A stretch of 64,000 bases of DNA from Bradyrhizobium iriomotense (GTDB lineage Bacteria; Pseudomonadota; Alphaproteobacteria; Rhizobiales; Xanthobacteraceae), in the NCBI RefSeq assembly GCF_030160715.1, contig NZ_BSOW01000037.1, positions 22,148 to 86,147 on the forward strand. Reading direction: 5' to 3'. Of the stretch, positions 8,371 to 16,979 are shown piece by piece (position 1 is the stretch's first letter; each line of letters begins with the position of its first letter). The translations under genes and the position numbers were made by a program. The notes beneath the pieces were generated by a model. It ran no database searches. It saw only the letters and a list, made by a program, of their open reading frames with translations, and was not told the DNA's origin.

Positions 8371-8835
8371 TTACCCGGGCAGCATCGCAAACGCGCTCGA
8401 CACCATCGCCACCGGCTTGTTGTCGGTGGCGGACAACAGCGTGACGCGACCGAAGCTCATGGTGCGTCCGAGCCGCACCACCTTCGCATCCGCCAAGACG
8501 TCCGACGATGAGACCGCGCGCATGAAGTGCGTTGTCTGGTCGACGGTCGTCATCGGCCTGTAGCCGCGATTGGCGGCGAGGATCGCGATCACCATGGAGG
8601 TATCGGCGAGCGCCATCAGGGCCTGGCCGCAGACCACGCCGCCGCTGCGGCACAGCCGCTCCGAGAACGCCATGCGCAGCACCGCGCCGGGCTGCCAGTC
8701 CTTATCGTCCGGCGGCGGCTCGTGGTCGATGCGTTCGACCGAGAGGCCGAGATCCTGAACCCACGGCGCGAACACGTCGCCCAGCACGCGCCTCGCCTCC
8801 TCGATGCCGAATTCCGTCGTTGGCTGCGCTGGCAT
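8371..8835 (-). CDS. PaaI-family hotdog-fold thioesterase
   Basis: A 154-residue protein with the hotdog thioesterase core: GGVVCGQALMALADTSMV corresponds to the central helix with its N-terminal Gly-rich turn, and TTVDQTTHFMRAV to the following strand pair. Such enzymes hydrolyse acyl- or aryl-CoA esters in the cytoplasm; the acyl group cannot be inferred. The start MPAQPTTEFGIEEAR at 8835 fits the domain boundary better than the in-frame start at 8901. Its stop is three bases from the stop of the HdeA-like gene. Confidence 0.8.
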   Translation of the reverse strand: MPAQPTTEFGIEEARRVLGDVFAPWVQDLGLSVERIDHEPPPDDKDWQPGAVLRMAFSERLCRSGGVVCGQALMALADTSMVIAILAANRGYRPMTTVDQTTHFMRAVSSSDVLADAKVVRLGRTMSFGRVTLLSATDNKPVAMVSSAFAMLPG

Positions 8836-8982
8836 GAATTCCGTTTCCCCCTGTTGCCCGATGTTTCGGCTATTCTGCACGGTACGGCACGGCAAAGTCA
8901 CCCCGTCCCGGCGCTTCTGGGCCGGCTTGAAAATGCCAGACTTCGCCCCCTATGATGCCGCGCCTTTCGAACAGGGTGGATG

Positions 8983-9114
8983 ATGTTGCGGCGATTTGTC
9001 TTGGTGTTTTGCTTGGGCCTGGTCGGGCTTGCCCTGGGCGGGTGCACCAAATGCGGCCCGATCTGGGACGATTGGCTGCAATCGCCAAAATCCTGCAAAT
9101 CGGATCGTTTCTAG
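8983..9114 (+). CDS. Very small lipoprotein (43 aa)
   Basis: This short reading frame encodes a basic N-terminus (MLRRF), a hydrophobic stretch and a classic lipobox LALGGC with Cys21 as the lipidation site. Only 22 residues follow, including two more cysteines (C24 and C38) that could pair. An ATG one codon earlier (8980) is also possible, and CAGGGTGG lies just upstream. Tiny entericidin-like lipoproteins have this layout, but similarity beyond layout is not evident. Confidence 0.6.
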   Translation: MLRRFVLVFCLGLVGLALGGCTKCGPIWDDWLQSPKSCKSDRF

Positions 9115-9189
9115 CGGGTCGTACGGCGATTGCGGCGTCACGGGCTGACGACGCGCCGAACCGGCCATCGATGACCAAGGAGTGACGTG

Positions 9190-9495
9190 ATGAAGGCTTT
9201 CCGTGTGGCGGCGCTGCTGGCGATCATCGCCGGGCCGGCCTACGCGCAGCAGATGCCCCACATCAATATGATGCAGGATGCGCCGGGCAAGACCGACGAA
9301 GAGAAGGCGGCCGACGCCGAGCGCGACCAGCGCTATAAGGAGACGATGAAGAAGATTCCGGACGCCAAGACCTCCAGCGATCCCTGGGGCGGCATGCGCG
9401 CCGATCCCCCCAAGAATGCTGCGCCAAAGACCTCGGTCGCGCCCAAGGCCTCTGCTGCGGCCAAGAAGACCAAGACCGCTCCGACCGCCAACTGA
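9190..9495 (+). CDS. Secreted protein with IPDxK...DPWGG motif (paralog of 5299-5529)
   Basis: A 101-residue protein with a signal peptide (MKAFRVAALLAIIAGPAYA), a charged segment and the motif YKETMKKIPDAKTSSDPWGGMR. A low-complexity Ala/Lys/Pro/Thr tail follows. The motif matches the protein at 5299-5529. The ATG at 9190 is preferred to the GTG at 9187 because AAGGAG is seven bases upstream. It is likely periplasmic; the Lys-rich tail might bind the cell envelope or nucleic acid, which is inference. Confidence 0.72.
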   Translation: MKAFRVAALLAIIAGPAYAQQMPHINMMQDAPGKTDEEKAADAERDQRYKETMKKIPDAKTSSDPWGGMRADPPKNAAPKTSVAPKASAAAKKTKTAPTAN

Positions 9496-9575
9496 CCGTC
9501 CCAGCCGGCCGGACTCCTCTTCGCTGTCCGATCTCCCTATATTCAAGGGGGCTTAGGGGGTGAAGGAGTTGCGGC

Positions 9576-9806
9576 ATGGTGTTTCGCCCGCGGGATCTTG
9601 CCGACCGGATGGCGCGCCGGCGCAAGGCGGGCGACGGCTATTTGCGCGAGACCTTCACATTGCCCCGCGAGGCGGCCAGGGCGAAGGCGCAGGCCTTCTT
9701 CGCCCGCTATCCCAAGGCAGGCTATATGAGTGAGGTCGAGAGCTGGCGCGAACTGCCTGGCGGCGACATCGAGTTCACGATGCGGCGCCTGCCGAGCGCC
9801 GACTAA
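9576..9806 (+). CDS. Small conserved hypothetical protein
   Basis: A 76-residue soluble basic protein (MVFRPRDLADRMARRRKAGDGY...) with the pattern FFARYPKAGYMSEVESWRELPGGDIEFTMRRL in its C-terminal half. GAAGGAG lies upstream. The stop codon TAA is the edge of repeat copy B, so the element may have set the gene's present 3' end. I do not recognise a named domain. Confidence 0.68.
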   Translation: MVFRPRDLADRMARRRKAGDGYLRETFTLPREAARAKAQAFFARYPKAGYMSEVESWRELPGGDIEFTMRRLPSAD

Positions 9807-9906
9807 AGCGCGATGAGATTAGGATGAATCGACATCGTGCTTTAGGTTGTTGTTTGAGCATGATCTTTCCGGAAAACCGCTTGGCACTTTTCCGGATCAT
9901 GCTTTA
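9804..9906 (-). repeat. Copy B of the main intergenic repeat (inverted orientation)
   Basis: A full copy in the opposite orientation to copy A. It begins TAAAGCGCGATGAGATTAGGATGA and ends TTCCGGATCATGCTTTA. Its first triplet is the stop codon of the gene at 9576-9806. Confidence 0.9.
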
Positions 9907-10009
9907 GGTCGCTTTGAACCGGCCTTCGGCTTGCAGCAACTTTTAGTCTTTTTCGGAAACCCCGTTCAAAGCTTTGCGGCTTACGGTCTCCTCTTCCCAG
10001 GGGAGAGCG

Positions 10010-10360
10010 ATGGCTCGGCACCGCAAAGATCTCGGCGCCCGCAGACATGTGCGGGTTGATCTCTACAGGCCCGGATTTCTGATTCCGGCGCCCGACGCGC
10101 CATGGATCGAATGCACGATCGTCGATGTCTCCGACGACGGCGTGTCTCTCGACGTCGGTGCGCTGCCGGTGCCGAAAGTGTTCGGCTTGTCGTTCACGAC
10201 CGGCGGCGAGGTGATCCGCATCTGCATCCTGACCTGGCGCAATGGCGAGCGCGTCGGGGCGCGCTTCGTTCGCGTCGGCGATTTGCGGCGGAAGCGCCAG
10301 CGCGAGGCGGCCAGGAAGGCGGCAGAGAGGCCCGCGGGCAGGGCGGCCGGACGCGGTTAA
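10010..10360 (+). CDS. PilZ domain protein with basic C-terminal tail
   Basis: A 116-residue protein. A PilZ domain occupies the first 90 residues with an intact c-di-GMP signature: R11xxxR15 and D39xSxxG44 (DVSDDG). The last 30 residues are Arg/Lys/Ala-rich (RRKRQREAARKAAERPAGRAAGRG), which may give nucleic-acid or membrane affinity. The ATG at 10010 has GGGGAG five bases upstream. With the protein at 7639-7881 this gives two small PilZ receptors within 2.5 kb. Confidence 0.85.
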   Translation: MARHRKDLGARRHVRVDLYRPGFLIPAPDAPWIECTIVDVSDDGVSLDVGALPVPKVFGLSFTTGGEVIRICILTWRNGERVGARFVRVGDLRRKRQREAARKAAERPAGRAAGRG

Positions 10361-10369
10361 CCTCGGAGC

Positions 10370-10603
10370 CTAATCAAAGGATTCCGCGACGATTCGAATC
10401 CGGAAGACCGGTTGCTTGGCCTCGTCCAGGAGCTCCATGTGCCATTCGGAGTTCTCTTGCAGCTTGCGCGCGATACCGGCGGCCATGTCGGCGCAGACAT
10501 GGGTCATCTCCTTCCAGGCCGCATCGCGGTCGACGAATTCGCTGGCCTGCTCGGATGAGCCCGAATAGCGGCCGTTCCGGATCCGGAAGAAATAGAGCGG
10601 CAT
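10370..10603 (-). CDS. Small protein, DUF6894-like
   Basis: A 77-residue protein starting MPLYFFRIRNGRYSGSSEQASEFVDRDAAWKEMT. This pattern (aromatic first strand, then an acidic segment and a helix with Ala/Trp) resembles the DUF6894 family that is abundant in rhizobia. The start at 10603 is chosen because the family begins MPxYFFxIR. The ribosome binding site is weak. Function is unknown. Confidence 0.65.
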   Translation of the reverse strand: MPLYFFRIRNGRYSGSSEQASEFVDRDAAWKEMTHVCADMAAGIARKLQENSEWHMELLDEAKQPVFRIRIVAESFD

Positions 10604-10776
10604 GGCTGCACCGATCGGGTAATGGCCGCGCCCCGGGGCCATGAAGGCGCGCAGTGCAATCCCAAACGGCAGGCAGATCAACTCCGGAACTCTACGGGAT
10701 TCATAAGCAGCACAGCTATATACACCGCAACCGGGGGGCGCGGCGGGGTCTCGCCGACAATGTCCTCGCGACCGGC

Positions 10777-10965
10777 TCAGGCCGTCTTGCGATCGATGGC
10801 CTTGAGCTCCCGGTCGATACGCAGTTGCACGCGACGGATGGCAAGGAGATCGATCTTGGTCTCGGTCTTGCCGGTCTTGACCGTTTCACCGATGCGGAAT
10901 TGCCACTGCCAGACGCCTTGTATCGCCGTCTTGGCCACGGTGAACTCGATGCCCCTGTGATTCAT
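10777..10965 (-). CDS. Small conserved hypothetical protein (62 aa)
   Basis: A 62-residue protein: MNHRGIEFTVAKTAIQGVWQ, then FRIGETVKTGKTETKIDLLA, then a helical Arg-rich end. GGAGG lies six bases before the ATG, an unusually good ribosome binding site. I remember close relatives with the KTAIxGVWQWQFRIG pattern in Bradyrhizobium, which supports a real gene. No function is known. Confidence 0.68.
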   Translation of the reverse strand: MNHRGIEFTVAKTAIQGVWQWQFRIGETVKTGKTETKIDLLAIRRVQLRIDRELKAIDRKTA

Positions 10966-11256
10966 GGCCTACCTCCACGATTCACCTTTGGTTAACATAA
11001 CATGCTGAACGTCATAATATTCCCCTCGGTCCGTCAAATCTGCCGCTAAGCCGTGGATAATGCAACGAAATCCTTTGCTCCGCGCGTGGTGCGAAGCAGA
11101 CGAAGGGGCGTTGGGAAAGATGCCGCCGACAATTGGTGCGGTGCAAATTTCGGCAGGGCTGAAGGAACCAGTCGGCTGGCCGCGCATTGGCTCGGCAGGA
11201 TTCATCCAACGCCATTCGGCTTAAAACCCGGCGGCCCGGTAACGCGTTCGGATTCC

Positions 11257-11427
11257 ATGAAGCAGATCGTCGACCTCCTCAAGCGGGTCTGGCAACGCGG
11301 CCGGCCCGAGACAGATGGCTACATCCTGCGCGCAAGCGAAGGCGACGACCGTTCGAGCATGGCAGATTTCGTCCGCATCCTTCAGATGCACGACCGGGAG
11401 GGCGGCCGGACCAATTATCCGAATTGA
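11257..11427 (+). CDS. Possible small protein (56 aa)
   Basis: An open frame from the ATG at 11257 encodes MKQIVDLLKRVWQRGRPETDGY, then ILRASEGDDRSSMADFVRIL, then QMHDREGGRTNYPN. The composition is balanced and amphipathic, but the ribosome binding site is weak and no domain is recognised. The frame remains open upstream to 11053, so a longer form is possible. From 11428 to 11744 I see no convincing gene, repeat or terminator. Confidence 0.4.
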   Translation: MKQIVDLLKRVWQRGRPETDGYILRASEGDDRSSMADFVRILQMHDREGGRTNYPN

Positions 11428-11744
11428 CCTGTTCCTGCTGCTTGGCGCGACAGGAACTTTGTTCATGGCCGGAGAACCACGGGTTCCACGAGCGATATGT
11501 CCTGCGAGCGACACGTGGCACGAACGCGGCATGTATCGTGAATGTGCAGCGGTAATGTGCAGCGCGTTGCGGCTGTCTTGCGAAAGGCTGTGCGGGTTCG
11601 GATGGAACCGACACGAGTGAGGACAGATCCTCGATTCGGGTTTCGTGTTGCAATGTTTGATCGCCCATGACAACGCTAGGTTTCATTATAGGGTAGTTGC
11701 TAACTTGACCTCGTAAGAAACTCGACCTCGTAAAAGAGGATGGC

Positions 11745-12014
11745 GTGGGCTGGCTTCGTAATCTCGTGGTGCGCTGGGGTGCGCGAAACTTTTCGCTGGT
11801 CTGTCCGCATTGCAGACAGCCGGCATCGCCTGCGGCCTTCAGGCGCGGGCGCTACAGCCTCGGCGAGGACACGCTCGCTTGCGAGCGATGCGGCGAGACG
11901 AGCGTGATCACCTTCTGGCGATTCGAGGGACTGTCGAAACAGTCGCCTGGCTGCGGTGGAGACGAATCCGCCGGGCCGCCGCTCGCGCCCGGGTCGCATC
12001 GCGCGGTGAGATGA
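11745..12014 (+). CDS. Small zinc-ribbon protein
   Basis: An 89-residue protein starting at a GTG with AGAGGA five bases upstream (MGWLRNLVVRWGARNFS). It contains two CxxC pairs, CPHC and CERC, 27 residues apart, flanking FRRGRYSLGEDTLA, a typical zinc-ribbon layout. The last 25 residues are low-complexity Pro/Gly. A role in nucleic-acid or protein binding would be usual for such ribbons, but nothing more specific can be said. Confidence 0.55.
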   Translation: MGWLRNLVVRWGARNFSLVCPHCRQPASPAAFRRGRYSLGEDTLACERCGETSVITFWRFEGLSKQSPGCGGDESAGPPLAPGSHRAVR

Positions 12015-12069
12015 GGTCGCGGCACGTGCCTTGCTTCGCCCGTGGCGGGTCGACAGACAAAGGCGCCTC

Positions 12070-12272
12070 ATGCTCGGCATTTCCCGTCGCTACAGCCACT
12101 TCGTATTCGGCGCGATCCAGTCCGGCCTGACCTGCCTGATCGCCGCCGCCATTGCGAGCCTGCCCGCAAGCACAGCGCCCGACTTCGTCAAACACTGGCT
12201 CGCGTCCTGGCTGATCTCCTGGGCCGCGATGCTGCCGGATCCTTCTCTCTGCGGCTGACGCGCGAGCCCTAG
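12070..12272 (+). pseudogene. DUF2798-like small membrane protein, apparently shortened near its 3' end
   Basis: The frame from 12070 encodes a DUF2798-type protein with two membrane helices (MLGISRRYSHFVFGAIQSGL, then CLIAAAIASLP, then HWLASWLISWAAMLP). It stops at 12256-12258 just after MLP, inside the second helix. As I remember the family, the helix normally continues and the protein ends in a basic LTRE-like tail. One of the other frames downstream reads LRLTREP and stops at 12270-12272 on the edge of repeat copy C. I infer a small internal deletion with a frame change near 12238. Confidence 0.5.
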
Positions 12273-12374
12273 AGCATGATCCGGAAAAGTGCGAAGCGGT
12301 TTTCCGAAAAGATCATGCTCAAACAATAAGCTAAAGCGCGATGACGATGTCATCCCAATCTCATCGCGCTTTAG
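12270..12374 (+). repeat. Copy C of the main intergenic repeat
   Basis: A full copy in the same orientation as copy A, starting TAGAGCATGATCCGGAAAAG and ending TCATCGCGCTTTAG. The leading TAG is in frame with the LTREP tail of the broken DUF2798 gene. Confidence 0.9.
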
Positions 12375-12383
12375 GGATTGCGG

Positions 12384-12419
12384 GACAGCGAAAAAAAGCC
12401 CCGCCAGGGGAGAGCCGGG
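12384..12419 (-). terminator. Strong intrinsic terminator on the minus strand
   Basis: The minus strand reads GCCCCGCC, an 11-base loop, GGCGGGGC, then seven T residues. It is one of the clearest terminators in the window and has no obvious protein-coding gene directly upstream. Confidence 0.75.
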
Positions 12420-12560
12420 CGGGGCAGAAGGTTATTGGAGGCTGAGGTGCTGGGCTGCAACACCGTAGCCAAGCGAGGTTAACCCGCGCAGCTTACAGGG
12501 AGCTTACAGGCAGCAGCAGGCGATTGGCTCTTCAAGGCTGGATTGCGAATAGGTCGCCTT
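12384..12560 (-). ncRNA. Candidate small RNA ending in a strong terminator
   Basis: On the minus strand this coding-empty segment ends in a textbook intrinsic terminator: stem GCCCCGCC / GGCGGGGC, then TTTTTTT. Just before the hairpin lies the unpaired-looking stretch AGCACCTCAGCCTCCAATAA, which contains CCUCC, complementary to a Shine-Dalgarno sequence as in many regulatory RNAs. No minus-strand reading frame with a start signal ends nearby. The 5' end is a guess, and a long 3' untranslated region of the gene at 12830-13006 is the alternative. Confidence 0.35.
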
Positions 12561-12688
12561 GCCATCTCAAGTACGAATCCCGTCCCAATTCCGACACCCA
12601 CTCGCAGAAATTACGACACAGCAATTGAGGAGACTCAGCGCGTTCGGCGACGCCATGGGGGAACGTGGCCCGCCGATAGGGGTGGCAT

Positions 12689-12778
12689 ATGGATAATGTA
12701 GAGCGATCATTCGCCGCTGCGACGGCGATGGGTTTTGTCGTGCTGGTCGTGGGGCTCATTCTGTTGGCCGTGCTGTAG
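12689..12778 (+). CDS. Single-helix membrane microprotein (29 aa)
   Basis: A 29-residue frame encoding a short polar N-terminus (MDNVERSFAAATAM) followed by an uninterrupted hydrophobic helix (GFVVLVVGLILLAVL) and a TAG stop. AGGGG lies about eight bases upstream. Size and layout match bacterial single-pass membrane microproteins. There is no homology evidence. Confidence 0.45.
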   Translation: MDNVERSFAAATAMGFVVLVVGLILLAVL

Positions 12779-12829
12779 GCCGGCACGCGCGGAGAGAAGA
12801 GGCCGCTTGGCGGTGCGTCCTTGCTCGCT

Positions 12830-13006
12830 TCACGGGCCAAAACTGCGGACGGTGGCGATGAGAAAGGCCGCGGCGAGCGTGAGCGATATTGCGGCGGCCA
12901 TGCCCTTTGCGAGCCCCTTCAGTCCCGGCCTTGGCAGCACGAGAGTGGTGGCCATGATCGAAAGTCCGGCAGCGACAGCGGCGATCTTGAAGACAACCGA
13001 AGGCAT
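12830..13006 (-). CDS. Small two-helix membrane protein
   Basis: A 58-residue protein (MPSVVFKIAAVAAGLSIMAT...) with two hydrophobic helices separated by PRPGLKGLAKG, ending RSFGP. The ATG at 13006 has GGTGG six bases upstream; a GTG three codons earlier is possible. It is divergent from recA and may read toward the terminator at 12384. Function is unknown. Confidence 0.5.
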   Translation of the reverse strand: MPSVVFKIAAVAAGLSIMATTLVLPRPGLKGLAKGMAAAISLTLAAAFLIATVRSFGP

Positions 13007-13329
13007 CTTTTCCACCGTTTCTTGGTCGGCGTCTGCCGAGTGATAAACGGCTTAAGGGGCTGTCGAAATCAACTCGGCGTCACCTGGGATCACGAGAGGC
13101 CGGCTCCTTTGCATGGGGTTGTTTTGGCGGATTTTGGTGAGAGCCCGACGCCGTCTCGACCTTGAACGATTTCCGCGCGGCGGTGGAATGGCACCAATTG
13201 CCCATCCCTTAAGCCTAATCCATCTGGTGGATGAACAGGTTGTGGCAGGTCACGAACAAATTTGGACACTCCGAAATTCAGCTTAAGCCACTAGGGGTTA
13301 AAACAGGCCAGTGCCCGCGAGGCGCAAAA

Positions 13330-13365
13330 GAACATATTGCGAACCTGGAACAAACAGTGTACATT
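13330..13365 (+). promoter_or_regulatory. recA promoter with LexA (SOS) box
   Basis: GAACATATTGCGAAC at 13330-13344 is an exact GAAC-N7-GAAC, the complement of the alphaproteobacterial LexA site GTTC-N7-GTTC. It overlaps a promoter: TTGCGA at 13337-13342, a 17-base spacer and TACATT at 13360-13365. LexA bound here would cover the -35 element, so recA should be SOS-inducible. The rest of the 13007-13436 gap shows nothing else I can name. Confidence 0.8.
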
Positions 13366-13436
13366 ACTTTTATCGCCGACCCGCTTCGCCAACCGTTTGT
13401 CCTCTAGCGAATCCCCGCAATAAGGAGCACGACCAG

Positions 13437-14525
<1,089 letters not shown>

Positions 14526-14555
14526 GACCTAACACCAGTCAAGTTTCGCGAGGGC

Positions 14556-14600
14556 GGGCGCTGAGGACGTTGAGTTGCCGACGTCTTCGGTGCCCGTTTT
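14556..14600 (+). terminator. recA terminator
   Basis: A 15-bp stem (GGGCGCTGAGGACGT / ACGTCTTCGGTGCCC, three G-U pairs and no mismatches) with a 10-base loop is followed by GTTTTCGTCTTG. It lies 31 bases after the recA stop. Confidence 0.7.
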
Positions 14601-14790
14601 CGTCTTGTGTTGTAGTGATCAGGTGGGGCGATGAAGCGTCTGATCTTGACCAGTCCATCCGGTAGTGAGCTCGCCAAATCGGGGCTGGCCGAGCACGTCG
14701 TTTTCTTCTTCACTTCCAGTGGGGGCCGTTGCCCTCTCCTGAATCTGTGGCGTTGCGGCGCCGTTCTGACGAAACCCTGAGGCTGCGAGC

Positions 14791-15787
14791 ATGGCGCGGC
14801 TCATTGTGACAACAGACTCGTCCACCGCCGGCGCCATCCAATACGCCGGCCTTGCCGATCTCGTGATTGCGATTGAACGCCGGCTTGTCTGGGGACCGAT
14901 GCTATCAGCTGCGGAGCTCGACGCGTTCTTTGCGCCGCGTACAACGCAGCTACCCGGCCTTCATTGGCTCGACGATACGCCTGACTGGCGCCTCGAAGAA
15001 TGGGGTGTGAAGGATCGAGGATTTATCGAATTGTTCGCGGCATGTGACTCGTTCGAGTTCTGGCAGGGGCCCGAGCCAAATGCGCAATTGATCCTGCTCT
15101 GGCTGCTCGATCATTGGCGCCGCGGGAGCGCTGCCAGTTCCAGCTTCATGGTGCGCCATCTGTACATGGACATCGGCGACATCGATCCACGGGAGCTTGC
15201 CAAGCCTTACCCGTTCGTTGACGAGATGAGGCCTTATACTTTCAAATTGGCCGGCCGTGCGTGGCGCGCCTATTGTGCGCCGTCACCGCAGAGTTGGCAG
15301 AATCTCTTCAAGTTGAATTTGGTCGGACTGCCGCAACTCAGTCATTGCGTGCACGCACTCCTCGAAGAGCTTCCGGGGCCCGCCTCAGGTCTTGGAGCCA
15401 CGGAAAAGCAGATACTGACACTCGTCGCGCGGGGCGACGCGCAGCCCTTCGATTGCTTCCCCGGCTATCGGAAGCGCAACGAGCGGCGCGTGTACGGATA
15501 CTGGGAAGTCGGCGCGTTGCTCGATGGGCTCGCGCGGTGCGGGAGGCCGGCGGTGTCAGGACTGGATGAAGGCCCTTTTCCCTGAACTTGCACAAAGATT
15601 TGGATCGCCTCGAGCGCTACAAGCGATCGCGGTTGTCGCTGACCGAGTTCGGGAAGGCGGTGCTGGCAGGCGACGAGGATTTTCGCCGCCACAACCCGAT
15701 CGATCGTTGGTGGGGTGGCACTCACCTGACCAGCGAACGGATCTGGCGTGGTGCCGCGAGACCCGTTCGCTGGTTGCACCTCGCTGA
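14791..15787 (+). pseudogene. DUF1835-like protein, first of two tandem copies, frameshifted twice
   Basis: The region aligns along its length with the intact gene at 15847-16824. The first frame gives 264 residues (MARLIVTTDSSTAGAIQYAG...) and stops at 15585. Similarity resumes in another frame after the T-run at 15576-15579 (LHKDLDRLERYKRSRLSL, then GGTHLTSERIWR). It shifts again near 15748, where RETRSLVAP restores the family C-terminus and stops at 15785-15787. Each break is repaired by adding one base. The N-terminus resembles DUF1835 domains; no function is known. Sequencing error is the alternative to decay. Confidence 0.75.
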
Positions 15788-15846
15788 TGTGCGCGTCATT
15801 AAAAGCATTCCTGATTTGCGTATCGATTTTTGATTGAGAGGTGACC

Positions 15847-16824
15847 GTGTCGCATTTGATCCTGACCACGAACGATCGCGCGGCGGACACTCTGCGCGAG
15901 GCCGGCATGACGAACGTCGTCCTCGGCTTTTGCCTTCGCTTCGTGCAAGGCCGACTGCCATCCGAAGAACAGCTTGTGGTGGGGCTGGAGCGACGGTCGG
16001 CGAAGCACTGCAATAAAGGCGATCACTGGCTCGACGACGTCTGTCGGGAATGGCTGAAGGATTTCGGCACGCGCGATATCGGCCTCTTCGAACTTTGCGA
16101 GAAGTTCGACTCGATCGAAGTGTGGGTCGATCCTCAGCCCAACGATCAGCTCGTGCTTGTCTGGCTGCTGGACCTTCTTCGCCCCTACAAGGAGATCACG
16201 ACGAAGCTGAGCCTGGTGCACACCGATGACACCGTTGCGAACTATGCTCCGCAATCTGTCGCGATATGGAAGCTGCCGGCGTTCAAGGTCACGGACAGTC
16301 ACCTGACGATGGCGAGCCGAGCCTGGCAGGCCTGGCGTGCGCCGACGCCCGAACCGTGCTTCGATCTGCTCATGAAGGATCTGGCCATTCTGCCCCGGCT
16401 GCGGTCGGCTCTGGTCGCGATGCTCGAAGAATTGCCTGACCCGCTGACAGGTGTCGGCACGAGCGAAATGGGTATGCTGGGGTTTATCGAAGATGGAGGT
16501 ACCGAGCCGCGCGTGGTGCTCCGTGGGGCTCAGGATACGTTCGATGAGCGCGAGGCCGGTGAGTTGCTCTATGAGTTGGCGGAGGGCAAAGCGCCGGCAA
16601 TCTTTGAACTTGGCGAGGAGCCGCCGCGCACAAGCGAGGAGGTACGTTCCTTTCGGTATAAGGGGGGACGGCTCGCTCTTACCGAACTCGGGCGATCCGT
16701 TGTGGCGTACGAGGAAAACTTCCGCCGCCATAACCCGATTCACCGCTGGTGGGGCGGTACCGAATTGACCAACGAACGGCTCTGGCGGTGGGATCGCGAA
16801 ACCCGATTGTTGGTCGCGCCTTAG
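15847..16824 (+). CDS. DUF1835-like protein, intact tandem copy
   Basis: A 325-residue protein. Residues 1-45 (MSHLILTTNDRAADTLREAG...) resemble the DUF1835 start. The C-terminus carries RLALTELGRSVVAYEENFRRH, then NPIHRWWGGTELTNERLWRW, which recurs in the broken upstream copy. The GTG at 15847 is preferred over 15841 because GAGAGG lies five bases upstream and the N-terminus then aligns with the paralog (MSHLILTT and MARLIVTT). Genes of this family are often near regulators, but there is none here. Function is unknown. Confidence 0.78.
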   Translation: MSHLILTTNDRAADTLREAGMTNVVLGFCLRFVQGRLPSEEQLVVGLERRSAKHCNKGDHWLDDVCREWLKDFGTRDIGLFELCEKFDSIEVWVDPQPNDQLVLVWLLDLLRPYKEITTKLSLVHTDDTVANYAPQSVAIWKLPAFKVTDSHLTMASRAWQAWRAPTPEPCFDLLMKDLAILPRLRSALVAMLEELPDPLTGVGTSEMGMLGFIEDGGTEPRVVLRGAQDTFDEREAGELLYELAEGKAPAIFELGEEPPRTSEEVRSFRYKGGRLALTELGRSVVAYEENFRRHNPIHRWWGGTELTNERLWRWDRETRLLVAP

Positions 16825-16840
16825 ATAAGCGTTCAGTGCC

Positions 16841-16925
16841 GTAGGGTGGGCAAAGCGGAGCGTGCCCACCACCTTTGCATGCGGTGAAAGAGGGTGGGCA
16901 CGGCGCTGCGCGCCTTTGCCCACCC
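16841..16925. repeat. GTAGGGTGGGCAAAG intergenic repeat, copy 1
   Basis: An inverted-repeat element: GTAGGGTGGGCAAAGCGGAG at one end and CTGCGCGCCTTTGCCCACCC at the other, each half with its own internal GTGCCCACC / GGTGGGCAC pairing. A related copy lies at 29141-29265. It sits between the DUF1835-like gene and gcvP. Confidence 0.8.
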
Positions 16926-16979
16926 GACGAGACTGGCGTTGGCATGCGCAAAGCCGTTCGCTGGTTGCGCCTTAGCGCT

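Noticed and set aside
9847..9900. Short frames starting MLFEHDLSGKPLGTFPDHAL
   Set aside because: They come from translating the main intergenic repeat; the same peptide appears wherever the repeat lies (also near 2100, 12353, 49308), so they are not genes.
10388..10402. GATTCGAATCC, which resembles a tRNA T-loop
   Set aside because: It lies inside the coding sequence of the DUF6894-like gene and no acceptor or anticodon arm can be drawn around it.
11221..11673. Minus-strand frames of 135-150 codons
   Set aside because: No start signal, low-complexity composition rich in Arg/Ser/Pro/His, and no recognisable domain.
12532..12840. A 102-codon minus-strand frame
   Set aside because: No ribosome binding site or domain, and it overlaps the candidate small RNA and the microprotein; composition is not protein-like.
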